NCBI GenBank assembly: GCA_018401875.1
Contig: JAGYJZ010000002.1
Location: 186,001-250,000, forward strand
Origin: Salibacteraceae bacterium
Lineage (GTDB): Bacteria; Bacteroidota; Bacteroidia; Flavobacteriales_G; Salibacteraceae
Direction of reading: 5' to 3'
Length of the DNA stretch: 64,000 nucleotides
Shown here: positions 39,966 through 47,859 of the stretch, one piece after another
How the letters are laid out: every line of letters starts with the position of its first letter
Position numbering within the stretch: position 1 is the stretch's first letter
Position numbers and translations under genes: made by a program
Notes under the pieces: generated by a model
The model's database searches: none
Told to the model about the DNA's origin: nothing
What the model saw: the letters and a program-made list of their open reading frames with translations, nothing else

Positions 39966-40583
39966 ATGGAATACAACACACAAAGAAAACCGCTGGCACT
40001 GGCCGAATACGGAAGGTATGTTCAAGAAATGATGGAACATGCGATGACCCTTGAAAACAAGGATGAAAGAAACAAAGCCGCTAAGGCCATAATACAATTA
40101 ATGACTGTCATGAATCCTTCTTACAAAGGAAATGACGAATTAGAGCATAAGCTTTGGGACGACCTTCACGTGATGTCTAACTACAAGTTAGATATTGACT
40201 CCCCTTATCCCAATCCTGAACCTGTAGAAAATGTTGTTGCCGAAAAAATAGAGTACCCGAAAGGTGATTTCAAATTTCGTCACTACGGAAAGTCGATCGA
40301 AAACCTTATTGAGGTTGCAGTTGCTATCGAAAACAAAGAAGAGCAACAGGCGCTCACGCAGCTCATTGCTAACCTAATGAAGCGCAGCTACCTCAACTAT
40401 AATAGAGATTCGGTGAACGAAGAAATGATCATTGATCAATTAAAAGAAATGTCTGATGGCAAACTGAAGTTAGATGACAATTTCAGGTTCCAACACACGA
40501 ACGACATTTTAGGAAGCCAACCACGAAAAACAAGCAAAACAACCAGTAAAGCGCGTTCAAAGCGCAAGTGGAAAAAGCAATAA
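39966..40583 (+). CDS. DUF4290 family protein
   Basis: The 205-residue, mostly helical protein matches the Bacteroidota-specific DUF4290 family (MEYNTQRKPLALAEYGR at the start, the repeated YG-x-x-(V/I)-E-x-(M/L) pattern at residues about 15 and 107, and GDFKFRHYGKSIE). The two similar helical halves suggest an internal duplication. The tail is very basic (SKARSKRKWKKQ). Function is unknown. It lies 19 bases after uvrD and 4 bases before murA, its usual place, which hints at a link to envelope synthesis or to growth control. Confidence 0.85.
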   Translation: MEYNTQRKPLALAEYGRYVQEMMEHAMTLENKDERNKAAKAIIQLMTVMNPSYKGNDELEHKLWDDLHVMSNYKLDIDSPYPNPEPVENVVAEKIEYPKGDFKFRHYGKSIENLIEVAVAIENKEEQQALTQLIANLMKRSYLNYNRDSVNEEMIIDQLKEMSDGKLKLDDNFRFQHTNDILGSQPRKTSKTTSKARSKRKWKKQ

Positions 40584-40587
40584 TACA

Positions 40588-41898
40588 ATGGGGTCATTTC
40601 AAATTGAAGGAGGCGTAAAACTAAAAGGAGAACTCACTCCTCAAGGCGCCAAAAATGAAATTCTACAAATCCTATGCGCTACGCTTCTCACACCTGAAAA
40701 GGTGGAGATTGAGAACATCCCTGACATAGTTGATGTAAATAAGTTAATTGACCTCCTTGGGTCGTTGGGCGTCAAAATTCAGAAAAAAGGAATCGGACAT
40801 TACATTTTCCAAGCAGATGAAATAGACCTCAATTATTTGACTTCAAAAGAATTTCACGCGAAAGGCTCAAGCCTACGTGGGTCAATCATGATCGTTGGAC
40901 CATTATTGGGAAGATTTGGAAAGGGCTGCATCCCGAAGCCAGGAGGTGATAAGATTGGAAGAAGACGATTAGACACCCACTTCATAGGTTTCGAAAAACT
41001 TGGTGCAACGTTTTCTTACGATTCTAAAACACATTTCTACAAAGCAAAAGCGAAAAAGTTAAAAGGAACTTTTATGCTACTTGACGAAGCAAGTGTTACG
41101 GGTACAGCCAACGTGATTATGGCTGCGGTGCTTGCCGAAGGCAAAACAACTATCTATAATGCCGCCTGCGAACCATACATTCAACAGCTGTGTAAAATGA
41201 TGAATGCCATGGGAGCCAAGGTTTCAGGCATTGGATCGAACCTCTTAACGATTGAAGGTGTTTCCGAATTGAAAGGCTGTAAACATCGCGTTTTGCCAGA
41301 CATGATCGAAGTAGGCAGCTTCATAGGTCTCGCTGCGATGACTCAATCTGAAATTCTGCTAAAGAACGTTGGTTATGAGCACCTGGGTATGATTCCAGAT
41401 GTATTTAAAAAGCTCGGAATAAAGATGGAATTGAAAGGAGACGACCTCTTGATTCCAGAGCAAGAAACTTACGAAATCGAGTCCTTTATTGACGGGTCGA
41501 TTATGACCATTGCCGATGCACCATGGCCAGGATTTACTCCTGACCTTTTGAGCATAGTATTGGTGGTGGCCACACAGGCCAAAGGAAGCGTATTGATTCA
41601 CCAAAAAATGTTTGAAAGCCGCTTGTTCTTTGTAGATAAGCTGATCGATATGGGCGCGCAAATCATTCTTTGTGACCCACATAGAGCGACAGTTATTGGA
41701 CATGGTAGGATGAACAGATTGCGCGGTATTCAAATGACTTCGCCTGACATTAGAGCAGGAGTTTCACTACTCATCGCTGCGCTTTCTGCAGAAGGCACAA
41801 GCATCATTCGCAATATCGAGCAAATCGATCGAGGGTATCAAAACATTGACAAACGATTAAATGCGATTGGTGCGAATATTGTAAGAAGCGAAGGATAA
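40588..41898 (+). CDS. murA: UDP-N-acetylglucosamine 1-carboxyvinyltransferase with Cys-to-Asp active site
   Basis: MurA transfers enolpyruvate from PEP to UDP-GlcNAc in the first committed step of peptidoglycan synthesis. The 436-residue protein has the two-domain EPSP-synthase fold with KNEILQILCATLL near the start, SSLRGSIMIVGPLLGRFGK and the C-terminal DIRAGVSLLIAALSAEG block. The catalytic loop PGGDKIGRRRLDTH has Asp at residue 121 where most bacteria have the cysteine attacked by fosfomycin. Enzymes with Asp here are active and expected to be fosfomycin-insensitive. It is 4 bases after DUF4290. Confidence 0.95.
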   Translation: MGSFQIEGGVKLKGELTPQGAKNEILQILCATLLTPEKVEIENIPDIVDVNKLIDLLGSLGVKIQKKGIGHYIFQADEIDLNYLTSKEFHAKGSSLRGSIMIVGPLLGRFGKGCIPKPGGDKIGRRRLDTHFIGFEKLGATFSYDSKTHFYKAKAKKLKGTFMLLDEASVTGTANVIMAAVLAEGKTTIYNAACEPYIQQLCKMMNAMGAKVSGIGSNLLTIEGVSELKGCKHRVLPDMIEVGSFIGLAAMTQSEILLKNVGYEHLGMIPDVFKKLGIKMELKGDDLLIPEQETYEIESFIDGSIMTIADAPWPGFTPDLLSIVLVVATQAKGSVLIHQKMFESRLFFVDKLIDMGAQIILCDPHRATVIGHGRMNRLRGIQMTSPDIRAGVSLLIAALSAEGTSIIRNIEQIDRGYQNIDKRLNAIGANIVRSEG

Positions 41899-41908
41899 AT
41901 TTTTGAGT

Positions 41909-42451
41909 ATGCGCATTTTAATTCTCACCCTGCTATCCATTCTCACACTTTCATCAGACCTAAATTCAATTAACCCTCTGCTCGATTCCAAACAGTCACG
42001 AGGTGTAAATATTGGAGACAAAGCACCAGAAATAGCACAGCCCGGTCCTGACGGAAAAATTATCAAGCTGTCTTCGCTACGAGGTCATGTGGTGATGATA
42101 GACTTTTGGGCATCTTGGTGTGGCCCATGCAGACGAGAAAACCCGAACGTAGTTCGCGCATACAAAAAATACAACAAAGCAAAATTCAAAGACGCAAAGG
42201 GTTTCGAAATCTTTAGCGTTTCACTTGACAACAGCTCTGGCGCTTGGACTCAAGCAATTGAGAAAGACGGATTAATCTGGAAATACCATGTAAGTGATCT
42301 TAAAAAATGGCGAAGTGAAGCCGCTCAACAATACGGTGTAGGTTCTATCCCAAGCAGCTTTTTGATCGATGCCAACGGTGTGGTGATTGCTAAAAACCTT
42401 CGTGGAAATCAAATCGACATGCAGCTCGATAAGTTGATCAAGAGCTTATAG
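41909..42451 (+). CDS. Exported thioredoxin-like (TlpA-type) protein
   Basis: The 180-residue protein has a short signal sequence (MRILILTLLSILTLSSD) and a single thioredoxin fold with WCGPC at 70-74 and a cis-proline segment GSIPSSFLID. It likely acts as a thiol-disulfide oxidoreductase in the periplasm. ATG 41909 is preferred over a TTG six bases upstream. The context RRENPNVVRAY and the end KNLRGNQIDMQL closely parallel the C-terminal domain of the lipoprotein at 9077-10228, so the two are paralogues. It lies 10 bases after murA. Confidence 0.9.
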   Translation: MRILILTLLSILTLSSDLNSINPLLDSKQSRGVNIGDKAPEIAQPGPDGKIIKLSSLRGHVVMIDFWASWCGPCRRENPNVVRAYKKYNKAKFKDAKGFEIFSVSLDNSSGAWTQAIEKDGLIWKYHVSDLKKWRSEAAQQYGVGSIPSSFLIDANGVVIAKNLRGNQIDMQLDKLIKSL

Positions 42452-42483
42452 CTGACAGCGCTTTCAACAAAACCGAAAATTTC

Positions 42484-42496
42484 TGACATATTGTCT
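42484..42496. promoter_or_regulatory. Small palindrome upstream of grpE
   Basis: TGACATATTGTCT contains the inverted repeat GACA-N3-TGTC at 42485-42495. It lies 13 bases before a sigma-54-like promoter and about 45 bases before the predicted transcription start, so it could be the binding site of a regulator. Confidence 0.45.
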
Positions 42497-42508
42497 CAAA
42501 CATCGCAA

Positions 42509-42524
42509 TGGCAGAACTATTGCT
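42509..42524 (+). promoter_or_regulatory. Candidate sigma-54 promoter of grpE-dnaJ
   Basis: TGGCAGAACTATTGCT fits the sigma-54 consensus TGGCACGnnnnTTGCW at all but two positions, with the invariant GG (42510-42511) and GC (42522-42523) exactly 10 bases apart. The predicted start is near 42535, 20 bases before the grpE ATG. No TAnnTTTG box is present in the 103-base gap. Confidence 0.6.
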
Positions 42525-42554
42525 ATGCCCATGCCGTCTGTAAACTGAATAGAA

Positions 42555-43118
42555 ATGAGTGCAAAAGAAGAAGAAGAACAAATCCGGGATAATCAAGAAG
42601 AAATCTTGAACAACGAGCGTGTTGACGAAGAAAATTCAGAAAAAGAATTTGGAGAAGCAGAACCAATAGATCCGATTGAAAAACTGGAAAATGATATTCT
42701 AGAAGAAAAAAACCAATACTTGCGTCTTTACGCTGAGTTTGAAAACTTTAGAAGACGCACGGCCAAAGAACGCATTGAACTGATTAGCACCGCAAGTGCT
42801 GATATAATTAAAGATATACTTACCATCTTGGATGATTTTGAACGAGCGATTCAATCAAACGAAAAAGCAGAAGACCTCACGGCAGTGAAAGAAGGGTTTC
42901 ATATTCTTCACAATAAGCTCGCGAAAATTTTAGAAGGTAAAGGGCTGAAATCATTTGATTCTTTGGGGCAAAAATTTGATGCTGACAAGCACGAGGCGAT
43001 CGCCCAAGTGCCCGTGGAGGAAAAGAATAAAAAAGGAACTGTGATCGATGTTGTGGAGAAAGGCTATGCGCTGAACGAGAAAATTATTCGCCATCCGAAA
43101 GTGGTAGTGGGAAACTAA
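42555..43118 (+). CDS. grpE: Nucleotide exchange factor GrpE
   Basis: GrpE releases ADP from DnaK in the Hsp70 cycle. The 187-residue protein has an acidic disordered N-terminus (residues 1-45), a long coiled coil with [22 protein letters not shown], and the C-terminal beta domain with [23 protein letters not shown] and [21 protein letters not shown], the family signature (given in parts). It is 7 bases upstream of dnaJ. dnaK is not in this window. Its likely promoter is of the sigma-54 type. Confidence 0.96.
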   Translation: MSAKEEEEQIRDNQEEILNNERVDEENSEKEFGEAEPIDPIEKLENDILEEKNQYLRLYAEFENFRRRTAKERIELISTASADIIKDILTILDDFERAIQSNEKAEDLTAVKEGFHILHNKLAKILEGKGLKSFDSLGQKFDADKHEAIAQVPVEEKNKKGTVIDVVEKGYALNEKIIRHPKVVVGN

Positions 43119-43125
43119 AAGATTT

Positions 43126-44241
43126 ATGGCAAAGAGAGATTATTACGAAATTTTAGGGGTTTCTAAAGGTGCATCGAAAGACGAGATCAAGAAATCGTAT
43201 AGAAAACTCGCTATCAAATATCATCCTGACAAAAACCCAGGAGACAGCGCTGCGGAAGAAAACTTCAAAGAAGCCGCAGAGGCATATGAAGTATTGAGCA
43301 ACGATGATAAACGCGCCAAGTACGACCGTTTCGGTCATGCTGGCATGGGTAATCAAGGAGGATTCAGCGGCCAAGGAATGAACATGGAGGACATCTTCGA
43401 AAATTTCGGAGATATATTCGGTGGGGCCTTCGGTTTTGGCGGAGGGCAAAGCCAAGGTGGGCAATCGCGCATGAGACGAGGCTCAAATCTTCGGGTTCGC
43501 GTAAAGCTAACATTAGAAGAAATAGCCAACGGAACCGAGAAAAAAATAAAAGTCAATAAGCTTGTTCACGCTGAAGGAGTAGAATACTCAAACTGCAGTA
43601 CTTGTGGCGGTTCTGGTCGTGTGATGCGTGTTACTCAGACGTTCTTAGGTCAAATGCAAACTGCCAGCGCATGTCCAACATGTCAGGGCACAGGAAAGCA
43701 AGTCAAGACATCAAAGCCAGGTGTTATGCCGGACGGACTTGAACGAAAAGAAGTGGTAATTCCCATAGAGATTCCAGCAGGAGTGGAAGAAGGAATGCAA
43801 CTCAGCGTGCGAGGTAAAGGAAATGATGGTCCTATGAATGGCCCGGCCGGAGATTTAATTGTTTTAATTGAAGAGGTTCCACACGAAATTCTAACCCGCG
43901 ATGGGTCGAACCTTCACTATGATCTCTATTTGAATTTCGCGGATGCTGTTCTTGGTGAAAGCTACGAAGTGCCTACAATCAGTGGCAAAGCAAAAATCAA
44001 AATCGCCCCAGGCACTCATTCAGGTAAAATACTTCGATTGAAAGGCAAAGGCCTTCCGACCGTGAATTCATACGGAAACGGTGACTTACTTGTTCATGTG
44101 AATGTGTGGACTCCTCAAAAACTAAATGATGAGGAGAAGGAAATCCTTCAAAAAATGAAGCAATCTGAAAACTTCGTACCAAGTCCAAGTGGCGATGAAA
44201 AAGGATTTTTCTCGAAAATGAAAGAGTTTTTTTCGCATTAA
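43126..44241 (+). CDS. dnaJ: Chaperone DnaJ with one zinc centre
   Basis: DnaJ (Hsp40) delivers substrates to DnaK and stimulates its ATPase. The 371-residue protein has the J domain with HPD at 33-35, a Gly/Phe-rich linker at about 70-115, and C-terminal substrate-binding domains. The cysteine-rich region has only two CxxCxGxG motifs, at 157-164 and 183-190, instead of four, so it keeps one zinc centre (equivalent to centre II) and lacks centre I. It follows grpE by 7 bases and should share its promoter. Confidence 0.95.
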   Translation: MAKRDYYEILGVSKGASKDEIKKSYRKLAIKYHPDKNPGDSAAEENFKEAAEAYEVLSNDDKRAKYDRFGHAGMGNQGGFSGQGMNMEDIFENFGDIFGGAFGFGGGQSQGGQSRMRRGSNLRVRVKLTLEEIANGTEKKIKVNKLVHAEGVEYSNCSTCGGSGRVMRVTQTFLGQMQTASACPTCQGTGKQVKTSKPGVMPDGLERKEVVIPIEIPAGVEEGMQLSVRGKGNDGPMNGPAGDLIVLIEEVPHEILTRDGSNLHYDLYLNFADAVLGESYEVPTISGKAKIKIAPGTHSGKILRLKGKGLPTVNSYGNGDLLVHVNVWTPQKLNDEEKEILQKMKQSENFVPSPSGDEKGFFSKMKEFFSH

Positions 44242-44283
44242 CATCCTTAACGTTAACTTGCCTGCCTAAAAGGTTTAACGCAG

Positions 44284-45225
44284 ATGAGCTATCTACTTGA
44301 AGGGAACAATATAAACAAGCATTTCGGCAATTTTCAAGTGCTAAAAAATGTAAGTATTGGAATTCCTGAAGGTCAAATATTCGGTCTTCTGGGTCCGAAT
44401 GGAGCTGGAAAAACGACACTTATTCGCACACTCACCCAGATTACAGCGCCTGATTCAGGCGAAATTTTATTCAAAGGTCAAGCACTAAAAACTTCCAACA
44501 CCTCTGATTTTGGTTACTTACCCGAAGAGCGCGGCCTTTATCGCAAGATGAAGGTTGGCGAACAGGCTTTGTACTTATGTCAAATTAAAGGACTCGATAA
44601 AAAACAGGCCTATGCCCAATTGAAACCTTGGTTTGAGCGCCTCGAAATGGAATCGTGGTGGGAAAAAAAGGTAGAGGAACTTTCAAAAGGGATGCAGCAA
44701 AAATTGCAGTTCGCAATTACGGTGGCGCACCGACCAAAAATTCTAATTTTAGACGAGCCTTTCAGTGGGTTTGACCCAATCAATACAGAAGCCATCAAGC
44801 GTGAAATTCTAATGCTGAAGGAAGAAGGAACGACCATTGTTTTTTCAACCCACAACATGGCCAGTGTTGAAGAACTTTGCGAGAATATTACGCTTATAAA
44901 TAGAGGAAAGAACATTTTAAGTGGCTCAGTTTCTGACATCAGAAAATCCTTCAGTAAAAGCTTGTTTGAGGTTGAATTCCACGGCAGCAAAGTAGCATTT
45001 GCTAATGCGCTCGGCTATCAATTTGAAATAGCAGAAATAACAGAGAAACCAGAATTTACTCAAGCTGTTGTTATGGCACACGATGGCGCCAGCTCAAAAG
45101 CGCTTCTTACTTCGCTGATTCAACACGTAGAGATCATTTCGTTTCGAGAAAATCTACCAACCATGAACGACATCTTTATTGACCTGGTTGGACGACCACA
45201 AACTTCAATAAGCGAAGAAGCATGA
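44284..45225 (+). CDS. ABC transporter ATP-binding protein (ABC-2 type exporter)
   Basis: The 313-residue protein has one nucleotide-binding domain: Walker A GPNGAGKT at 37-44, signature LSKGMQQ near 139, Walker B ILILDEP with catalytic Glu, and the H-loop STHN. A C-terminal DUF4162-like domain (about 225-305) is typical of NatA-type exporters. Its stop overlaps the start of the permease gene by 4 bases (ATGA), so the two form one transporter. The substrate cannot be read from sequence; NatAB-like sodium or toxic-compound efflux is one option. Confidence 0.92.
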   Translation: MSYLLEGNNINKHFGNFQVLKNVSIGIPEGQIFGLLGPNGAGKTTLIRTLTQITAPDSGEILFKGQALKTSNTSDFGYLPEERGLYRKMKVGEQALYLCQIKGLDKKQAYAQLKPWFERLEMESWWEKKVEELSKGMQQKLQFAITVAHRPKILILDEPFSGFDPINTEAIKREILMLKEEGTTIVFSTHNMASVEELCENITLINRGKNILSGSVSDIRKSFSKSLFEVEFHGSKVAFANALGYQFEIAEITEKPEFTQAVVMAHDGASSKALLTSLIQHVEIISFRENLPTMNDIFIDLVGRPQTSISEEA

Positions 45226-46559
45226 GTGCGAATAAAATTGGCTTAATCATCAAGCGTGAATACCTTACCCGTGTTCGAAAAAAATCATTCATCGTAATGA
45301 GTCTTTTAGGTCCACTGATTATGGCCGGAGTATTGACCTTTGCCCTGTGGACAAGCCTCGAAGAGAGTGAAGACCAGAAGATCTTAGTGGTCGATGATAA
45401 CTATCCTTTTTTTGAAGAACTTGAAGGCTCATCAAAATTGAGTTATGATGTAATGGACGTATCGTTAGCTAAAGGCGAGGCGCTGCTGGAAGTTTCAGAC
45501 TACACTGCCCTGCTTTATCTCCCCAAAAACATCCTTCAAAGCAAATCGGGTCAACTTATTTTTAAGAAGCAACCTTCAATTCGGGTGCAACGCAAAATTG
45601 AAGAGACCATTCAACAATACATAGAAATAAGCAAGCTCCAAGAGTTCAATATTTCAGAAGGCGATTATAAGCGCTTAAAAGCTCCATTCGATTTACTCAC
45701 CTTTCAGTTCAAAGGAGTTGGAGCAGATGCCGAAGAGACGAATATGCTTCCTGCCATCGTAGGACTTGTTTTTGGCATTTTGATTTACTTTTTCATCTTC
45801 ATGTATAGTGTGCAAGTGATGCGCGGGGTGATCGAAGAGAAAACAAACCGGATTATCGAGGTTATGATCAGCTCCGTGAAGCCATTTCAACTGATGATGG
45901 GCAAAATCATTGGCGTTGGGGCTGTTGGTCTCACTCAATTTGCAATTTGGATTTTATTAACCTTAATTCTCGCCACGAGTGGACAACTTCTGATCTTAGG
46001 AGATAAATATGACGCGTCATCTCTTAAGACTCCAATGACCGATGTTGTTCAGCAACAAGTGGAAGAAGAGCAAGCGCTGAATTTCACACAGCTAAGTCAG
46101 GAAGACAACTTATTCAACAAAATCAGGAGAATCAACTTCCCGATAATGATAGCAGTGTTTCTGTTTTATTTTTTAGGCGGATATCTTCTTTATAGTGCCT
46201 TGATGGCGGCTGTGGGTTCAGCTGTCGACAACGATACAGACACCCAACAATTTATTTTTCCGATAACTTTTCCTCTTCTGCTCGCCTATATTCTGTCATT
46301 TAATGTCTTCGAAAATCCATCGAGTGACATGGCCGTATGGTTGAGCATCATTCCATTGACCTCTCCTGTAATTATGATGATTCGGGTAGCCATTGGAATT
46401 GAGGCTGCAGATATGTGGCAAGTATATCTATCAATGGCATTATTGATCGTATCGTTTATAGGAGCGGTTTGGCTTTCTGGTAAGATCTATCGTGTAGGCA
46501 TATTGATGTACGGCAAGAAGCCCTCCATCCGTGAAATTATAAAGTGGATAAACTATTGA
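45222..46559 (+). CDS. ABC-2 type permease (NatB-like)
   Basis: The 445-residue membrane protein has one span near residues 24-44, a large extracytoplasmic domain (about 45-175) and five more spans in the C-terminal half. The sequence EEKTNRIIEVMISSVKPFQLMMGKI before span 3 (given as EEKTNRIIEVMISSVKP) is the typical ABC-2 coupling region. It pairs with the ATPase encoded just upstream. The substrate is unknown. The sigma-54 activator gene follows after 4 bases. Confidence 0.9.
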   Translation: MSANKIGLIIKREYLTRVRKKSFIVMSLLGPLIMAGVLTFALWTSLEESEDQKILVVDDNYPFFEELEGSSKLSYDVMDVSLAKGEALLEVSDYTALLYLPKNILQSKSGQLIFKKQPSIRVQRKIEETIQQYIEISKLQEFNISEGDYKRLKAPFDLLTFQFKGVGADAEETNMLPAIVGLVFGILIYFFIFMYSVQVMRGVIEEKTNRIIEVMISSVKPFQLMMGKIIGVGAVGLTQFAIWILLTLILATSGQLLILGDKYDASSLKTPMTDVVQQQVEEEQALNFTQLSQEDNLFNKIRRINFPIMIAVFLFYFLGGYLLYSALMAAVGSAVDNDTDTQQFIFPITFPLLLAYILSFNVFENPSSDMAVWLSIIPLTSPVIMMIRVAIGIEAADMWQVYLSMALLIVSFIGAVWLSGKIYRVGILMYGKKPSIREIIKWINY

Positions 46560-46563
46560 TGTT

Positions 46564-47721
46564 ATGGCCAGAGTTCTAATAATTGACGATGAACGTCCGA
46601 TCCGTTCAACGCTGCGAGATATCCTTGAATACGAAAAGATCGAAGTTGACGAAGCGGAAGATGGACGCATTGGCATCGACAAATTTCAAAAGAACTCCTA
46701 CGATATTGTCCTGTGCGATATTAAGATGCCTGGCATGGATGGCATCGAGGTATTGGAAAAACTACAAGGAATAAATCCTGATGTTCCGGTAATCATGATT
46801 AGCGGTCATGGCAGCATAGAAACGGCTGTTGATTCGTTAAAAAAAGGAGCTTATGATTACATATCTAAACCTCCAGACTTAAATCGTCTTTTGGTTTCAA
46901 TCCGAAATGCCATTGACAGGAAGGCGTTAATCAAGGAAACTAAAGTTTTAAAGAAAAAAGTTGGTGAGAAAGGTTCGTCTCCGATAATAGGTAACTCCGC
47001 TGCCATCGAAGAAGTGCGCCACATGATAGAAAAAGTGGCACCCACAGAAGCGCGAGTGCTGATTACAGGTCCAAATGGTGTTGGAAAAGAATTAGTAGCA
47101 AGTCAGCTGCACCAGAAAAGTGAGCGCAAAAACGCACCATTTGTAGAAGTAAACTGTGCGGCTATCCCATCGGAGTTAATTGAAAGCGAACTCTTCGGTC
47201 ACGAAAAAGGAGCATTTACTTCAGCCATCAAACAACGTATAGGCAAGTTCGAGCAAGCATCAGGTGGTACACTTTTTCTTGATGAGATTGGTGACATGAG
47301 TTTGAGTGCACAAGCGAAAGTGCTTCGGGCTTTACAAGAAAACACCATCACGCGGGTTGGGGGCGATAAAGAGATCAAAGTTACCCCACGAGTGATCGCA
47401 GCTACCAATAAAAACTTACAGGAAGAAATTAAAAATGGGAATTTTCGCGAAGACCTTTATCATCGGCTTTCGGTCATTATTATTGACGTTCCTTCGCTCA
47501 ACCAGCGCAGTGACGATATTCCTATTCTGATCCATCACTTTCTCGAATTAATATCAACAGAAGCTGGTGAGCCTGCGCGTCTTATCGATCAAGAAGCAAT
47601 AGAGCACTTATGCTCCATCAATTGGACAGGAAATATTCGGCAGCTAAGAAATACAGTTGAACGCTTGATGATTATGGCAGATGGAAAAATTGATCTGGAC
47701 ACCACGATAAGATTCGCGTAA
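46564..47721 (+). CDS. Sigma-54-dependent response regulator (NtrC-like) lacking a DNA-binding domain
   Basis: The 385-residue protein has a receiver domain (D8, D9, phospho-acceptor Asp52, Lys102) and an AAA+ activator domain with Walker A GPNGVGKE at 169-176, the sigma-54-contacting loop GAFTSA at 216-221 and Walker B LFLDE at 237-241. Typical members have GAFTGA and GESGTGKE. It ends right after the AAA+ lid (LRNTVERLMIMADGKIDLD), so the usual C-terminal Fis-type helix-turn-helix is missing. It must act from solution or through a partner. No sensor kinase is nearby. It lies 4 bases after the ABC permease gene. Confidence 0.93.
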   Translation: MARVLIIDDERPIRSTLRDILEYEKIEVDEAEDGRIGIDKFQKNSYDIVLCDIKMPGMDGIEVLEKLQGINPDVPVIMISGHGSIETAVDSLKKGAYDYISKPPDLNRLLVSIRNAIDRKALIKETKVLKKKVGEKGSSPIIGNSAAIEEVRHMIEKVAPTEARVLITGPNGVGKELVASQLHQKSERKNAPFVEVNCAAIPSELIESELFGHEKGAFTSAIKQRIGKFEQASGGTLFLDEIGDMSLSAQAKVLRALQENTITRVGGDKEIKVTPRVIAATNKNLQEEIKNGNFREDLYHRLSVIIIDVPSLNQRSDDIPILIHHFLELISTEAGEPARLIDQEAIEHLCSINWTGNIRQLRNTVERLMIMADGKIDLDTTIRFA

Positions 47722-47801
47722 GCACCAAATAAAAATATTTCAATTCAACCCACTAAAAGCCAAGATAGTTATGTCCTTTTTTTTTGAAATAAATACTTTT
47801 T

Positions 47802-47835
47802 TTGTGGTGTTTTTTTATTCTAGAGTTTATATTCG
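47802..47835 (+). promoter_or_regulatory. Candidate promoter of the glycine-rich T9SS gene
   Basis: TTG at 47802-47804 and TATATTCG at 47828-47835 (one mismatch to TAnnTTTG) are 23 bases apart. The -7 box ends 24 bases before the ATG at 47860. The region before it is a run of T-rich sequence with no clear terminator for the upstream operon. Confidence 0.4.
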
Positions 47836-47859
47836 GGAACTAATCTTAAGCTTTTGACT

